From positions 691,001-755,000 of the forward strand of contig NC_091935.1 in assembly GCF_041260155.1 (NCBI RefSeq): a stretch of DNA of 64,000 nt. Reading direction: 5' to 3'. Within the stretch, counting starts at the first letter, position 1. Each line of letters begins with the position of its first letter. The DNA comes from Ptychodera flava. Taxonomy: Eukaryota > Hemichordata > Enteropneusta > Ptychoderidae. This document shows positions 24,501 through 36,500 of the stretch, one piece after another. A program made the translations under genes and the position numbers. A model generated the notes under the pieces. It saw nothing but the letters and a program-made list of their open reading frames with translations. It was not told the DNA's origin and did not search any database.

Positions 24501-27500
24501 TATCTTTGATAGCTCATTAAAGGATGGCCTGACCAAAAATGGAAAAAAAAATTCCGTAAAAATACAGATTTGCATATTTCATCACAATTTTAAGAAATCT
24601 AAGTTGGGTTATCCCTGGGGACCTGTATACCAAATAACAAAGCTGTCTGACCAGTGGTTATGAAGGAGAAGATTTTTTACCAAAAACACCTTTTTTGGTG
24701 CTAATTTGCATTTTTTCAACAATATCAAAAATTAATAAAAAGAGTTTCTCAAAATCATATATTTTATCCACACAACAAATATCAAATCAGTAAATACTGC
24801 AGTTCTCAAGATATTTGAGTGGACGGACACCTCACAAACGGACATACATACATACATACATACATACATACATACATACATACATACATACATACATACA
24901 TACATACATACATACATACATACATACATACTGACGGTGCACGCTGGACAGATACCCATCCCAATAGCTTCTATAGACTATATTAGTCTATAGTAGCTAA
25001 TAAATAAGAGTTAATTACATTCTAATTAAAGTAAACAAGACTTGCTTAAATCAAGATTTTCGTCATAAAAAAACAGCATATCTGTCAGGTTATAAAGAAT
25101 CTTATTATATAAAGCTGGTTATCTTTTTATCAGTATTTTCATCCTATTAACCAAGCACATTTTAACTTTCAAATTAACATTGTAAGTAAGTTCTGTTGAA
25201 TAAGTTGAGACTGTACGTACTCAGAGAAAGCACACTGAAGAGACAAATGTTTGAAACTTAAGAAGTTCAAGGTCATCAAAAGCATCATGTAACACTTTCA
25301 TTGCACTGTTTACACAGATTGCATAATTGCTATAAATAGCACATGAGGAATATTACAGCCCAGATTTACCATAAAAACCCTATCACTTTGACCACTCTTT
25401 TAATTGACCACTCTATTTTTTTCCTCAAAAAGTAATTTTATTTTATCCTTACCAAGTCAACCATAAATGGAAATTAAAACTTTCTCTATCTCTATTTATT
25501 TGACCACCCATTTTATCCTTACCAAGTCAACCATAAATGGAAATTAAAACTTTCTCTATCTCTATTTATTTGACCATCCTATCATGACAAACTATTTTGA
25601 ACAATTTTTTGTAGATAACATACAGGGCACAATAAATGACGGTTCAGAATATGTCAAAGCTGGGATTCAGGAAAGTTGCCTTTACATGTTTTAATCCTCC
25701 AAGATGGTAAGCATTTCACTATGAAATGTCAAAAAAAGTTGAACTTTCTGATAATTCTACACTAAAATTATTTTGGCTTTGATGATTTCCTAATTAATTC
25801 AATTATTTAAAATCATATTAATTATTTTTTTCTGGGTGAATTGATAGGGTTTATACAGTACAAGAATTACATACAATGTAAGTCAAATTTTGATCAAAAA
25901 TGACAAAAAAATTCCTTAAAAATACAGATTTGCATATTTCATCACGATTTGAACAAATCTAAGTTGGGTTGTCCCTAGGGACCTGTATACCAAATAACAA
26001 AGCTGTCTGACCAGCGGTTATGAAGAAGAAGATTTTTTACCAAAAACGCCTTTTTGGCATTAATATGCCTATTTTCAACAATATCAAAAAATTAAAAAAA
26101 ATAGTTTCTCAAAATCATATTTTTCATCTACACAACAAATATCAAATCAGTAAGTACTGCGGTTCTCAAGATATTTGAGTGGACGGACGCCTCACAAACG
26201 GACATACATACATACATACATACGGTACATACATACATACAGACTGACGACGGACGCCGGACGGATACCCATCCCATAGCTTCTATAGACTATAGTCTAT
26301 AGTAGCTAAAAATAGAAAGCATCAAATATTGACATCAAATCTATACCATATATGTTTAAATGAGTTGGGCCAAAGGTACGTAAAAACCAAATATAATAAT
26401 GATCAAATGAGTAGCTTCTGAGTTATTGATTTTTGACCATTTTCGCCTTTTTTTCTACCTCATTTGCATATCTATGGGACTAAAAAGTTCATTTTAACAA
26501 CGGCACATCTACACCATATATGGCATCACTACACCAAAAATCAGCTTAATATGTGCGGCGTTTTTGAGTTTTTGCATTGGACGGACAGACATCCATACAT
26601 GTACATACATACATTCATACATACACACAGACATCTCACATACAGATTTTTTCAACCATATAACCTCCCAATTGCCATATATGTATGGCAAATGGGAGCT
26701 AAAAGTTACAAACCTTGACCTCTATATAGGTCATTCAAGAATGAGGACGAACATGATTCTTAATAATGATCTTCAAAATGATGCTCTCTTCATCGCCTAT
26801 TTTGAAAGTTTTGATTACTACAGTAACTATGACCTGCTGGCTTCAAATTGAGATGTCCCACAAAACAGATTTTATTACTGTCAGCATTAACTTTCTATCA
26901 TTGCAATAGAAGTTTGTTGACATTTACGATCGAGTTCATGAAAAGAGAATGCACCATTGATTTTGCTTACCTCTACTTCACGACTGCTGCCTTTTGACAA
27001 CTGTTTCTTTTTCTCTGCATATTTCTTTTTTTCTCTGCGGAAGACTGCTAGAGCATCATTACCCTCCTCAACATCCTCTGATGAAAGTGAAGAAATAACA
27101 ATCCTAAATATCATCTAATCAAAGTGAACTAATAAAAATTCTCAATATTTTCTGATGACAGTTTATTTTTTGTTTTTAGACAAAAGAGTATTGTGTCATA
27201 GTCTGTTATCAATCAATATGCTGTTCCATTTCATGTGTTGGTGTGAAAACACAGTAGGGTCTGACAAGAAACCTACTCTGAGAGAGCTGATTGATCAACA
27301 AGTACAGGTATTCAAATATTTATGGTGTAACATATTCTAATTCAGGCCATCAAGCAGCGTCTTTCTTTGTTATGGTGATATGTCAGAACAGAAGTACTGG
27401 CAGACTCATCAACATTTCTGAAGGATGGCAACGGGCTATTTTGCACCTGCAATTTGTTCTTGGATCACTTACAAGGGATTTAATTTTCATTGCAAATATT

Positions 27501-30500
27501 TGATGGCAGAATTATCAATTCCTGTTTCAGTCTCTTAACATTAATACTCCAAATTCTACCTGTTTCTCTCTATTCTACGTAAACAGAGAGAGCTCAAATT
27601 AATAGTGAACTACAAAGCCAACTCCTGATAAGACATTTGGAATTTGATCACTGCTTGGTCAGTTTGTAAACTTCTCACTGGAGATAAAATGTCAGGCTGG
27701 AAGAAATTTCAAGTTACCTTCTTCATCATCTTTGGTTTCTTTCTCGACTTCTTGTTCCTTTTTCTTCTTGGCTTCCAACATTTCGCGCTTCAGCTGACGA
27801 GATTCTTTTTTGAGTTGCTCACTTTTTATAGTTTTGAGAAAGATAAAAGAAAAGATTTGAATGTAAAACCACTGACATTGTTCATCATAATAAAACTCCA
27901 ATATCTTGTTCACAAAGTAGCAATTGACATCAACCCTGATAGCCTACATACAGTTTTCACACCATCTATGCTACTGTAGGTTGCTTTCCAGTTTGTTAGA
28001 ATTATGAAGTTGACTTGAAGGGCGCAGGACAAGTAATGGGAACTTCTAAACAATGAATTCTTAGCAAAAACTGAGCTGGTAAGCCCATTAAAGTGTACAT
28101 AATCTGAAAGCCTAGATATTGATCAATTTACATAACCTCTCAATTTCTTTTTTCCTTCCCTCGTACATACACTGTAATGATTCCAGTTGAAATTGGTGTG
28201 ATCAAAAGTTGTTTCATCAATCTTGCAAAGAGTGTCTGTGATGTTTGTTTGAGGCTCTACACCATTTTCTATGACATAACAATTTTTCCCGCTCATTATT
28301 GATCCATGGTAAAAATATACATTTAATATACATTTTTATGGGCTTACAAGCTCAGTTTTTTCAAGAGAACTCGTTGCTTGGAAGGATTAAATACTTGTCC
28401 TGCACCTGGCACACTTAATTCTTCTTGAGATTTGACCTTTGATATGGTTTTGATATTTTAATGATAAGCATTAATATAAATAACACACTACTTCTACCTA
28501 CCATTGCGAACATTAAAGTTTATGATTTGTAAATTATTACGTTTATAAATCAATCAATTGTCAAGGAACAATAAATTAAATCATTGAGCTTAACAGTGTC
28601 TAAGTTAGTGACATAAATTTCTACATGTCATGATATCAAGTGCCTTGCTGATAAGAACAATGCATACACAATGATGTACAGAAGCTGTGTTGATACTAGC
28701 CTGAACAATAACATGTAGAAAGTTGGTCAAGAAATGGCTGCTTAAAAATCAAAACATGGTTGGACATTTTTGAAACTTTGCCTCTACAAAAATGCATTCA
28801 TCTCTCAACCCAAGCTATCTTTCAAAAAACACAGCAAAACCAATCCATGCTAAACACGCAAAATAACCCTAAACATAACAAAATTTTAGACAAAAAAATC
28901 ATGGGTTTCAATGGCCATACAGAATAGGTACAGAAAGAAATCACAAACAAGAATGTAGAAGCAAATAGCAATATCACTGAGCAAAATTGAAGATAAGATG
29001 ACAAGAATAGTTTAAATTTGACTTTTCACTTATAATAAGAACAATTCTAATTACAATCACTACTCACAATTTACCTGAAAACAAACCACAGGTAATTAAT
29101 TGCTTTATTTATTCATTTTATTTAAAGTTTTAAACAAAAGTTTATGATGGAAAAACCCTTGGTTCTTAATGTTCATGAGTTATGACTGTAGAGGGCACTG
29201 TTGCTAGTATGACAGTAAATATTGCTATAATTTTGCTCACGACTATAAGCCACAGATAACACATAGATGCAACCTATGCATTTGATCAAGCATAGATTAA
29301 TTGAGATCCTCACCATATTTCTCAACTACTTCACTTAGTCTGTGGGCCGACCCGGGCTATCGTTTCAAAAAGTTCTCTGAACTCTCAAGTTTAATCCCAG
29401 TCAGCCGAAATGTTGAGTTCCCACCATAAAGAAATAGAAAATCGATAGTTTTACTAACTCAGTTTGTGCGGTTTCGTGAAATTAGGCGGAAAAGTTACAA
29501 ATATATAATATATGCTAATAAGTGTCAAAGGTCATCATCGATGTTAAAGCTTGTGAGCAACAAGCGTTTTCATTGGCGGATTTGTCAATAAGCCAATCAC
29601 GTAGTCCGATACATACAAATCCAAAATGGCTACCTCCACAAGTAGGGAGTGCGTGTGTCACGTCAGTGACACACGCACTCTCAAGGCTTTTACTGACCGC
29701 TCTTGGGAAATTAATGGAATGCGCGAAGATTTGGAAAAGCTCCGATGGGTTGGAGCAGGAAATTGCACTGCAATTGGATCCTGAAGCAAGAGATAAGACC
29801 GGCTATCACCTTGTATGCTATCAGCGTTTCACTAGTAAACGCCGGCTTGCACAGGCAGAGAAACGCAGAGAGAAAGGTAAGCTACGTAAAACGCTTGCCA
29901 CAAGTGAACCGACGGAACTGAATGATGACAGTGAACAACAAGTGTCTCCCGTAAAACGATACTTAAGGTCAAACCCTAGTTCAAGATCCATTCTTCTTCA
30001 GCCAAGCGGAGAAGTATACACGTACTGCCACCGATGTGTATATTATGCAAGGGTGAGAAACGAAGGGTTGACCCGATTTCAAGAAAGAGGTCAAATGAAA
30101 GACTTGTCACTTGTGAAACTGACGGACGTACATTACTTAAAGCTGCCGAATTTAGGAAAGACGAGAAACTTCTACTGCAGTTGAGAGGTCAAGACTTGGT
30201 CAGTATTGAAGTGAAGTATCACAAATCATGCTATCAAAGTTATGTCAGATGTGTCACTTATTCTTACCAGAAGAAAACAGAGGAAGAAAGTGGTATCATG
30301 TATGCACCATCCTTCAAAAAATTTTGTGATGAAGTAGTGCAGAGGAGACTAATAGATAATAATGAAGTTGTTCCAATCAACGTGTTGAGAAATATCTTCG
30401 TTAAAATGATCAATGACATTGAAGATATTGATGCATCAAAATACAAAAAAGAGTATTTAAAAAAGAGACTCAAACGACGATTTGGTGATAAAATCAAGTT

Positions 30501-33500
30501 TCTTCGACCACACATGCACAAATGTGAACTGGTAATGGCTCACAAAGAATCAGATTCAGATGGCCGGATCCTGAACATTACTCATACAGATTCTGAAAGC
30601 GAAGAAGATGAAGCAGAGTCACAGTCACTAACAGCACACTCTAACAGTCAGCAGCATGAAATGCTTGAGATGATTCACTCTGCGATGAATATTCATGCCA
30701 CTCTAGAGAAAGCTCAAGGTGTTGCAGAGTGGCCTCCTCGGGCAGAAGATCTAACAATCCAGAGAAGTAGAGATATTGTACCCACCAAACTTTTTAATTT
30801 CCTGGCATGGTGTACTGGCCTATCACAGGACTTCCATTCACAAGAACGTGTTGATGTCCAAGCTGATGTTAGCAAGGGAAAGCAACTCAACACATCGTTC
30901 ATATTTGGGTTGTTTGCGTTTTATGTATGATATCGTGTATAATATAAGTGTGTATCCTGTTTGGCTGTTTCATGTAAATTGTTGTTTTAGCCATGGCGAG
31001 ACGTACCCGTAATCTACGTGTCTTGTGTTACTCCGGGTTGGGGCGGAGAGATTACTGTGACACTACGATCCTTTGGCGCTACGTTTCGAAAACAGAGTTT
31101 TTTTTCATCAGTCGCTTAAAATTCAGTTTTGTTCGGTGAGACGTGTTGAATGGTTGACTGTTTTTATTTGAGTTTGTTGTTCATATAAGGAAGCTAAAAT
31201 ATCTACTGTTTGATCTCGTTGTGTTTGTATAGGTTCTTGTGAACCTGAGTTTGAGCTATTGTAGTTTTTGTGAAGTCTGGCGCTTATAAGTGTGTCGCCT
31301 ATATTTCTGTTCCTTCTGTATGCGATTATTGGTTGTTTTGGAACAGTTTTTTTAGTGTTTCGTCTTTTTCAAGTTCATGCCAGTTTTCTGTCAGGGCTTG
31401 CTTGATTTTTGTTGTTTCTATGTACGGGCTGTATGTTGTTATGAAGACTATTGTATTATTGGTGGCGTTATTTTTTTCTTTTTGTTGTTCAAGCAGTTGT
31501 TTTCTTTTTTTATGATTTGTCTCTCTGATAATGCGTTCTATTTCATCTTTCTTGTATTGTCGGTCCTGTAATTTTTCACTAAATTGTGTGACTTTCTGTG
31601 TAAAATCGGTTTCGTTGTTGCATGTTCTGATGTATCGTAATGTTTCACCTTTGATCAGACCATTGAATGTTGCTGCCGGATGGCATGAGTTTCTTTGTAA
31701 GAATTGGAATGTATCTGTTGGCTTTGTGTGTGTCTTGATGTCGAGAATATTCTCTTTGTTGTACGTGACTTGTACCGATGACCTTTGTAGATAGTCAGGT
31801 CTAGGTATGTGAATTTACATGAAACAGCCAAACAGGATACACACTTATATTATACACGATATCATACATAAAACGCAAACAACCCAAATATGAACGATGT
31901 GTGGAGTTGCTTTCCCTTTACTACCTAGCCGTGCCTAATCGGTTCTATGCACAACAAGACAGTGAAACAAAAAAATACACACTACTATACATTAAACGCA
32001 AATCACCAATATATGAACGATGTGTGGAGTTGCTTTCCCTTTACTAACTAATAAAGAATGCAGAAAGAAAACGTCGAGCCACCACTGGTACCTTCAATGA
32101 GATTCGCATCACACGTCCATCCCTGAACATGCCAAGGCAATTAAAAATACGGATAGTTTTCAATCGGATTCGAACCCACAACATACGGCATCAGTCGCCT
32201 AGCTGAGAGGCCACAGACAGAACCAGTCTTCCTTGCGTCTGGTAAGAATAAGGAATCTCTGCTACTCTTTCTGTTTGAATCATGGAAAGAATATGAATCA
32301 GAGTGCCTGCAGGGTATCACCATGTATGTTACCAAGGTGAGCTTTGCTACAGATTGCGTTCAGCAAATGGTGTCATGGATGTAACTGAAGTACCAGAATT
32401 GCAGTGTGACCATGAAGAGGCTGACACAAGACTATTACTTCATGCTGAACACGCATCACACTCTGGGGATGTAGACAACATTGTCATTCGCAGTCCTGAC
32501 ACAGATGTCTTCATGTTAGCTGTGAGTTGTGCTCATCAATTACAGAGCCAGCTGATATTACATCAAACCAGCAAAATGGTCTGATAATACACATCAACAA
32601 GGTAGTAGAGGCATTGGGAGACGAAACTGCACAAGCTCTGGTTGGTCTTCATGTATTCTCAGGTTGTGACAGTGTAAGTGCTTTCAAAGGCAAGGGTAAG
32701 AAGAAGATGGCAAATATGTTGCTGGCTAATGATAACTATACAAGTACATTCCAACAACTTGGGGCAGCATGGACACTTTCTGATGAATTGTTTACACAAA
32801 TAGAATCATTTGTGTGTGATGTGTATGGCCAAAATGGGTGCAGTGATGTAAATGAAGCAAGATACAATTGCTTTCGTCTTGGTTCACAAAATGATGGTGC
32901 CCTCCCTCCTAACAGAGATAGTCTGAAATTGCATACACAGCGTGCAAACTACCAAACAGCAATCTACAGGCGATGTTTGCAAGCCAAAATGGATGCACCA
33001 AGCCCACATGGACATGGATGGATAGTGCAAGACTCAAATGTATCAATCCAGTGGATGACACTTCCCACTGCACCAGATTCTGTTATCAACTTTGTGAGCT
33101 GTAAATGCAAGAAGTCCGGATGCTCGTCAAGATGTTCTTGTAGAGAAGTGGACCTGCTATGCACAGAGTTATGTCAATGTGTTTCATGTTCAAACTCACA
33201 GAACGATGAGGAAAATGGACAAGGAGATGACAGTGCTTCAGACATTGACAGTGACAGTGAATGAACTGACAGATTGCGTTTGAAAGATTAAACCACATGT
33301 AATATTAATTTTACCGTACAGATTGCGTTTGAAAGATGAAACCACATTCAGTATTAATTTTACTGTCTTAGATGATCTTCAATTAATGTACACTGGTGAA
33401 ATTCTACGGTCATTATCTGGCAAGTGAAGAGGAAATAAATCTTCATATGAGAAAGCAATGAAAATTTCATATATTTTGCACAGTAAAAAACTCATTGTTA

Positions 33501-36500
33501 ATTTTGTTTACCGGGTATGGGCAAATCCTTCAATAAGCATCACCATAGAATGCATTGGCATGATCATGTAAATTTTTCTAATTGTGCAAGAAAAATCAAT
33601 TTTTGGTCAAAAATACATGTTCATACATACTGTTCTGAAAAGAAAATTACCTACTGACAACTTTGAATAGACCATTCAAATATATCTTTCAATTACATAG
33701 TACACAATGCATTGGCACATGTATCTTAATTTTGGGGTAAAAACCTAGAAATAAATAGTTTTTAGTACAAAATGATAAACTGTGTCATCAAGATTATATT
33801 GCCAGTAAGTAAAGTAGATATTGCAGTAAAAATATTGGTGATTGAGTTAAAGAAAATGCACCTGTGCTGATATCTGCACTTTTGGGGAAAAAAATTCAAA
33901 ATTTCAAGTTTTTGGTAAAAAATTAGTTTTTTTGTCAATATTTCACATTCCAAAGAATTATTTGTTGATATCTGGAAAACAATATGCAGAAAAAAAATCA
34001 TTACATATCAAAGATCACACACTTGAATGGATTTCCCTCCTTTCAGGAAAAACATGCGAAAAAGCATACTTTTTGGTCAAAAATCTCACTTGTAACCGCA
34101 TATTTTTGGGAAAAATTTTTTTTTCCGTGTACACACACTATTAACAAATATTTGAAGCTCATACCAAGTATTTCTAAGACCATAGACAACTCAATGCTAT
34201 TTCTAGAGCCTTTTTCAAGGTTTGGCCCACAGACTAACTGTGAAAATCTCTTTCCTGAATACACATAGTACATGCACATAAACAGTTTTCTAAATTGATT
34301 TTTTCTAGCTTCCTTTAACTGGGGGCAGCGTCCCTTTTGCTTGAAAATTAGGGGGATTTGAATATGATTGAGGTGGAACCATAAAATTATGGAAATTCTA
34401 TTATGCAAATTAATCTAAGAATTTTCAAGATATTAGCAATTAAGGTATTTGCATAGATTAAATTTCACATTAAAGCTAATCTCCAGTTTCTCAGTCTTTT
34501 CCACCTGGTAAATATTAAATATTAGAAGCTTACACAAATCGTTCACACTATAACTTCAGATTCAGCGTTGTGTTCTTGAGGTAAATTCTAGCCGCAATAA
34601 TCTTTCATCTTTTAGCACATCTATCTATCTGTAGATTGGAAGCTAGTTTTATCATTGTACTGTGGCTAAGCAGATAGTGGGTTAAACTGATTAGATGTCA
34701 TCAGGGTGTGGAATGCCACTATCAATACTCCGCATATCAATATCTCAAGATCTCATTGTACAATGGGACATTTGACTGTTTACATCAGGGATACATGTAA
34801 TCGTGTCCTCTAGAGGAAACACTAAACGATGCAATTTTACATCACTGTTAATGATAAGATGGACTGATCATCCATTAGCTTTCATTTCAGCTTTCAGTTT
34901 TTACCTTCTACTTAAACTTTTTTCCTCTGCAACTTCTTTCTTCTTTACATCATTCTCATCTTCTGACTTCTTCAATTTCTTTCTAATTTTTTCTTTCATC
35001 TTTTCATTGTATTCTTCATCAGACATGTCATCTTCTTCCTCTGATCTTTCGTCACTCTGTCGTTTTGGTTGGACGTCTGATGCAAGTGGCTCACTGGAAA
35101 ACAAGATAAATGAGTTACAGTACATCAGTAGATTCTTGCGCTGTTGTAATTCAAAACTTCTTTAATGATTTTTGAAAACAAGTAAACCAGTATGAATCCC
35201 ACAACCACTTTTAATTATTATGACTCTTGGTACCTTATTGCTTTGGTCATTTATACTACATAATGGCTTCTCTACTGTAATATAACTGTTACATAATGAG
35301 TTCCAAAATCTGCAATCACATTAAAGGTTTGGCTAAAGAGTAGATACTGCCAGCAGCACAGGATCACTTGTCATAAATCTAATCAACTCACAGCAATTAC
35401 ATAGATGCTGATAACAGCACAGGATCACTTGTCATAAATCTAATCAACTCATAGCAATTACATAGATACTGCCAGCAGCACAGGATCACTTGTCATAAAT
35501 CTAATCAACTCATAGCAATTACATAGATGCTGATAACAGCACAGGATCACTTGTCATAAATCTAATCAACTCATAGCAATTACATAGATGCTGATAACAG
35601 CACAGGATCACTTGTCATAAATCTAATCAACTCATAGCAATTACATAGATGCTGATAACAGCACAGGATCACTTGTCATAAATCTAATCAACTCATAGCA
35701 ATTACATAGATGCTGATAACAGCACAGGATCACTTGTCACAGCTCAGCTTATAGCAATTACATTTGTACATCATGATTTGTGTTAGCAGAAATTTTTCAT
35801 GTGTTCACAAAATATGTAATCACTGCATATAGACAATGATTGCCTTTGCACGCATTGAACACAAGGCAATGGTTCTGTCTAATGTGAAGCCGAAGAAACC
35901 ATTAACATAATATGTGCCTTCAAACTTAAAGACTTAAACTTTTTCTCAGATGTCTCTTTTACCATACTCTTATAAAATCAACACTAAAACTCTGGGGTCA
36001 CTGTGCAAATGTTGGTACCACAGAAACAACTTACAAAACATTTAGCTGACATCTGAAATTCAAAATGGCCGCTATCCCTGTGTTAACTCTATGCTGAAAA
36101 ATTAAATTTTTTATTTTCACATAGCTAGGACAGTGCCACCCTTCCTTGCTCAAAGAACTTAAAAATACCGTCAAGGACAGTGTGCTCACATTCGGTTTGA
36201 ATTGGTTAAATCAAGAAATATTTAAACCAGAAAAACAAGAATGACAAAAGCAAATAAGGTCTGCAACTTAGGTACTCGAGGTCATCTTTAGGAACATGCA
36301 TATCAACTTCTATAGCAATGGGACAAGCAGATACTACATACATAAGCAAATGTCAACAAAAAAATTAGCCACACAAAATAAAGAGAGGGAAAAATGTACA
36401 AGGGACCGGTAAAAAGTAACGCTACCTCATCAATCTTCTATCCCCTACCCCCTCCTGAATATCAAATGTTCCACCCCTTACATAAGACCAGCTGGCAGGA

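Larger units (their letters stand above)
29626..33264 (+). pseudogene. Broken gene: N-terminal Cys/His modules, PIN/XPG-like nuclease region, C-terminal CXC domain
   Basis: The best start is ATG 29626 ([15 protein letters not shown]). Frames shift near 29705 and near 30040. The N-terminal half has two similar modules: CVCH...[11 protein letters not shown] and CILCKGEK...[11 protein letters not shown]. An acidic linker ends in VSKGKQLN near 30890, where about 1.35 kb of mobile-element DNA interrupts it. Coding resumes near 32236 ([18 protein letters not shown]) with shifts near 32330 and 32550. The 3' half has [29 protein letters not shown] and [20 protein letters not shown], resembling the acidic and helical blocks of PIN/XPG-type nucleases, then a cysteine-rich [12 protein letters not shown]...CTELCQC block (33100-33189) like tesmin/TSO1 CXC domains. 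I recall similar multicopy proteins in invertebrates but cannot name the family. It lies antisense in CWC27 intron 7. The nuclease reading is inference. Confidence 0.7.

Noticed and set aside
24732..24959. Minus-strand Met-Tyr-Val-Cys repeat frame (similar at 37783-37965)
   Set aside because: Translation of the (CATA)n tracts of the composite repeats.
29522..29625. GTG-initiated extension at the start of the nuclease-like pseudogene
   Set aside because: The ATG at 29626 in another frame gives a better N-terminus with a Cys-x-Cys-His module and joins the downstream similarity after one frameshift.
31270..31794. Three plus-strand frames of 60-90 codons
   Set aside because: They are antisense shadows of the Penelope-like RT fragment, which reads sensibly on the minus strand.
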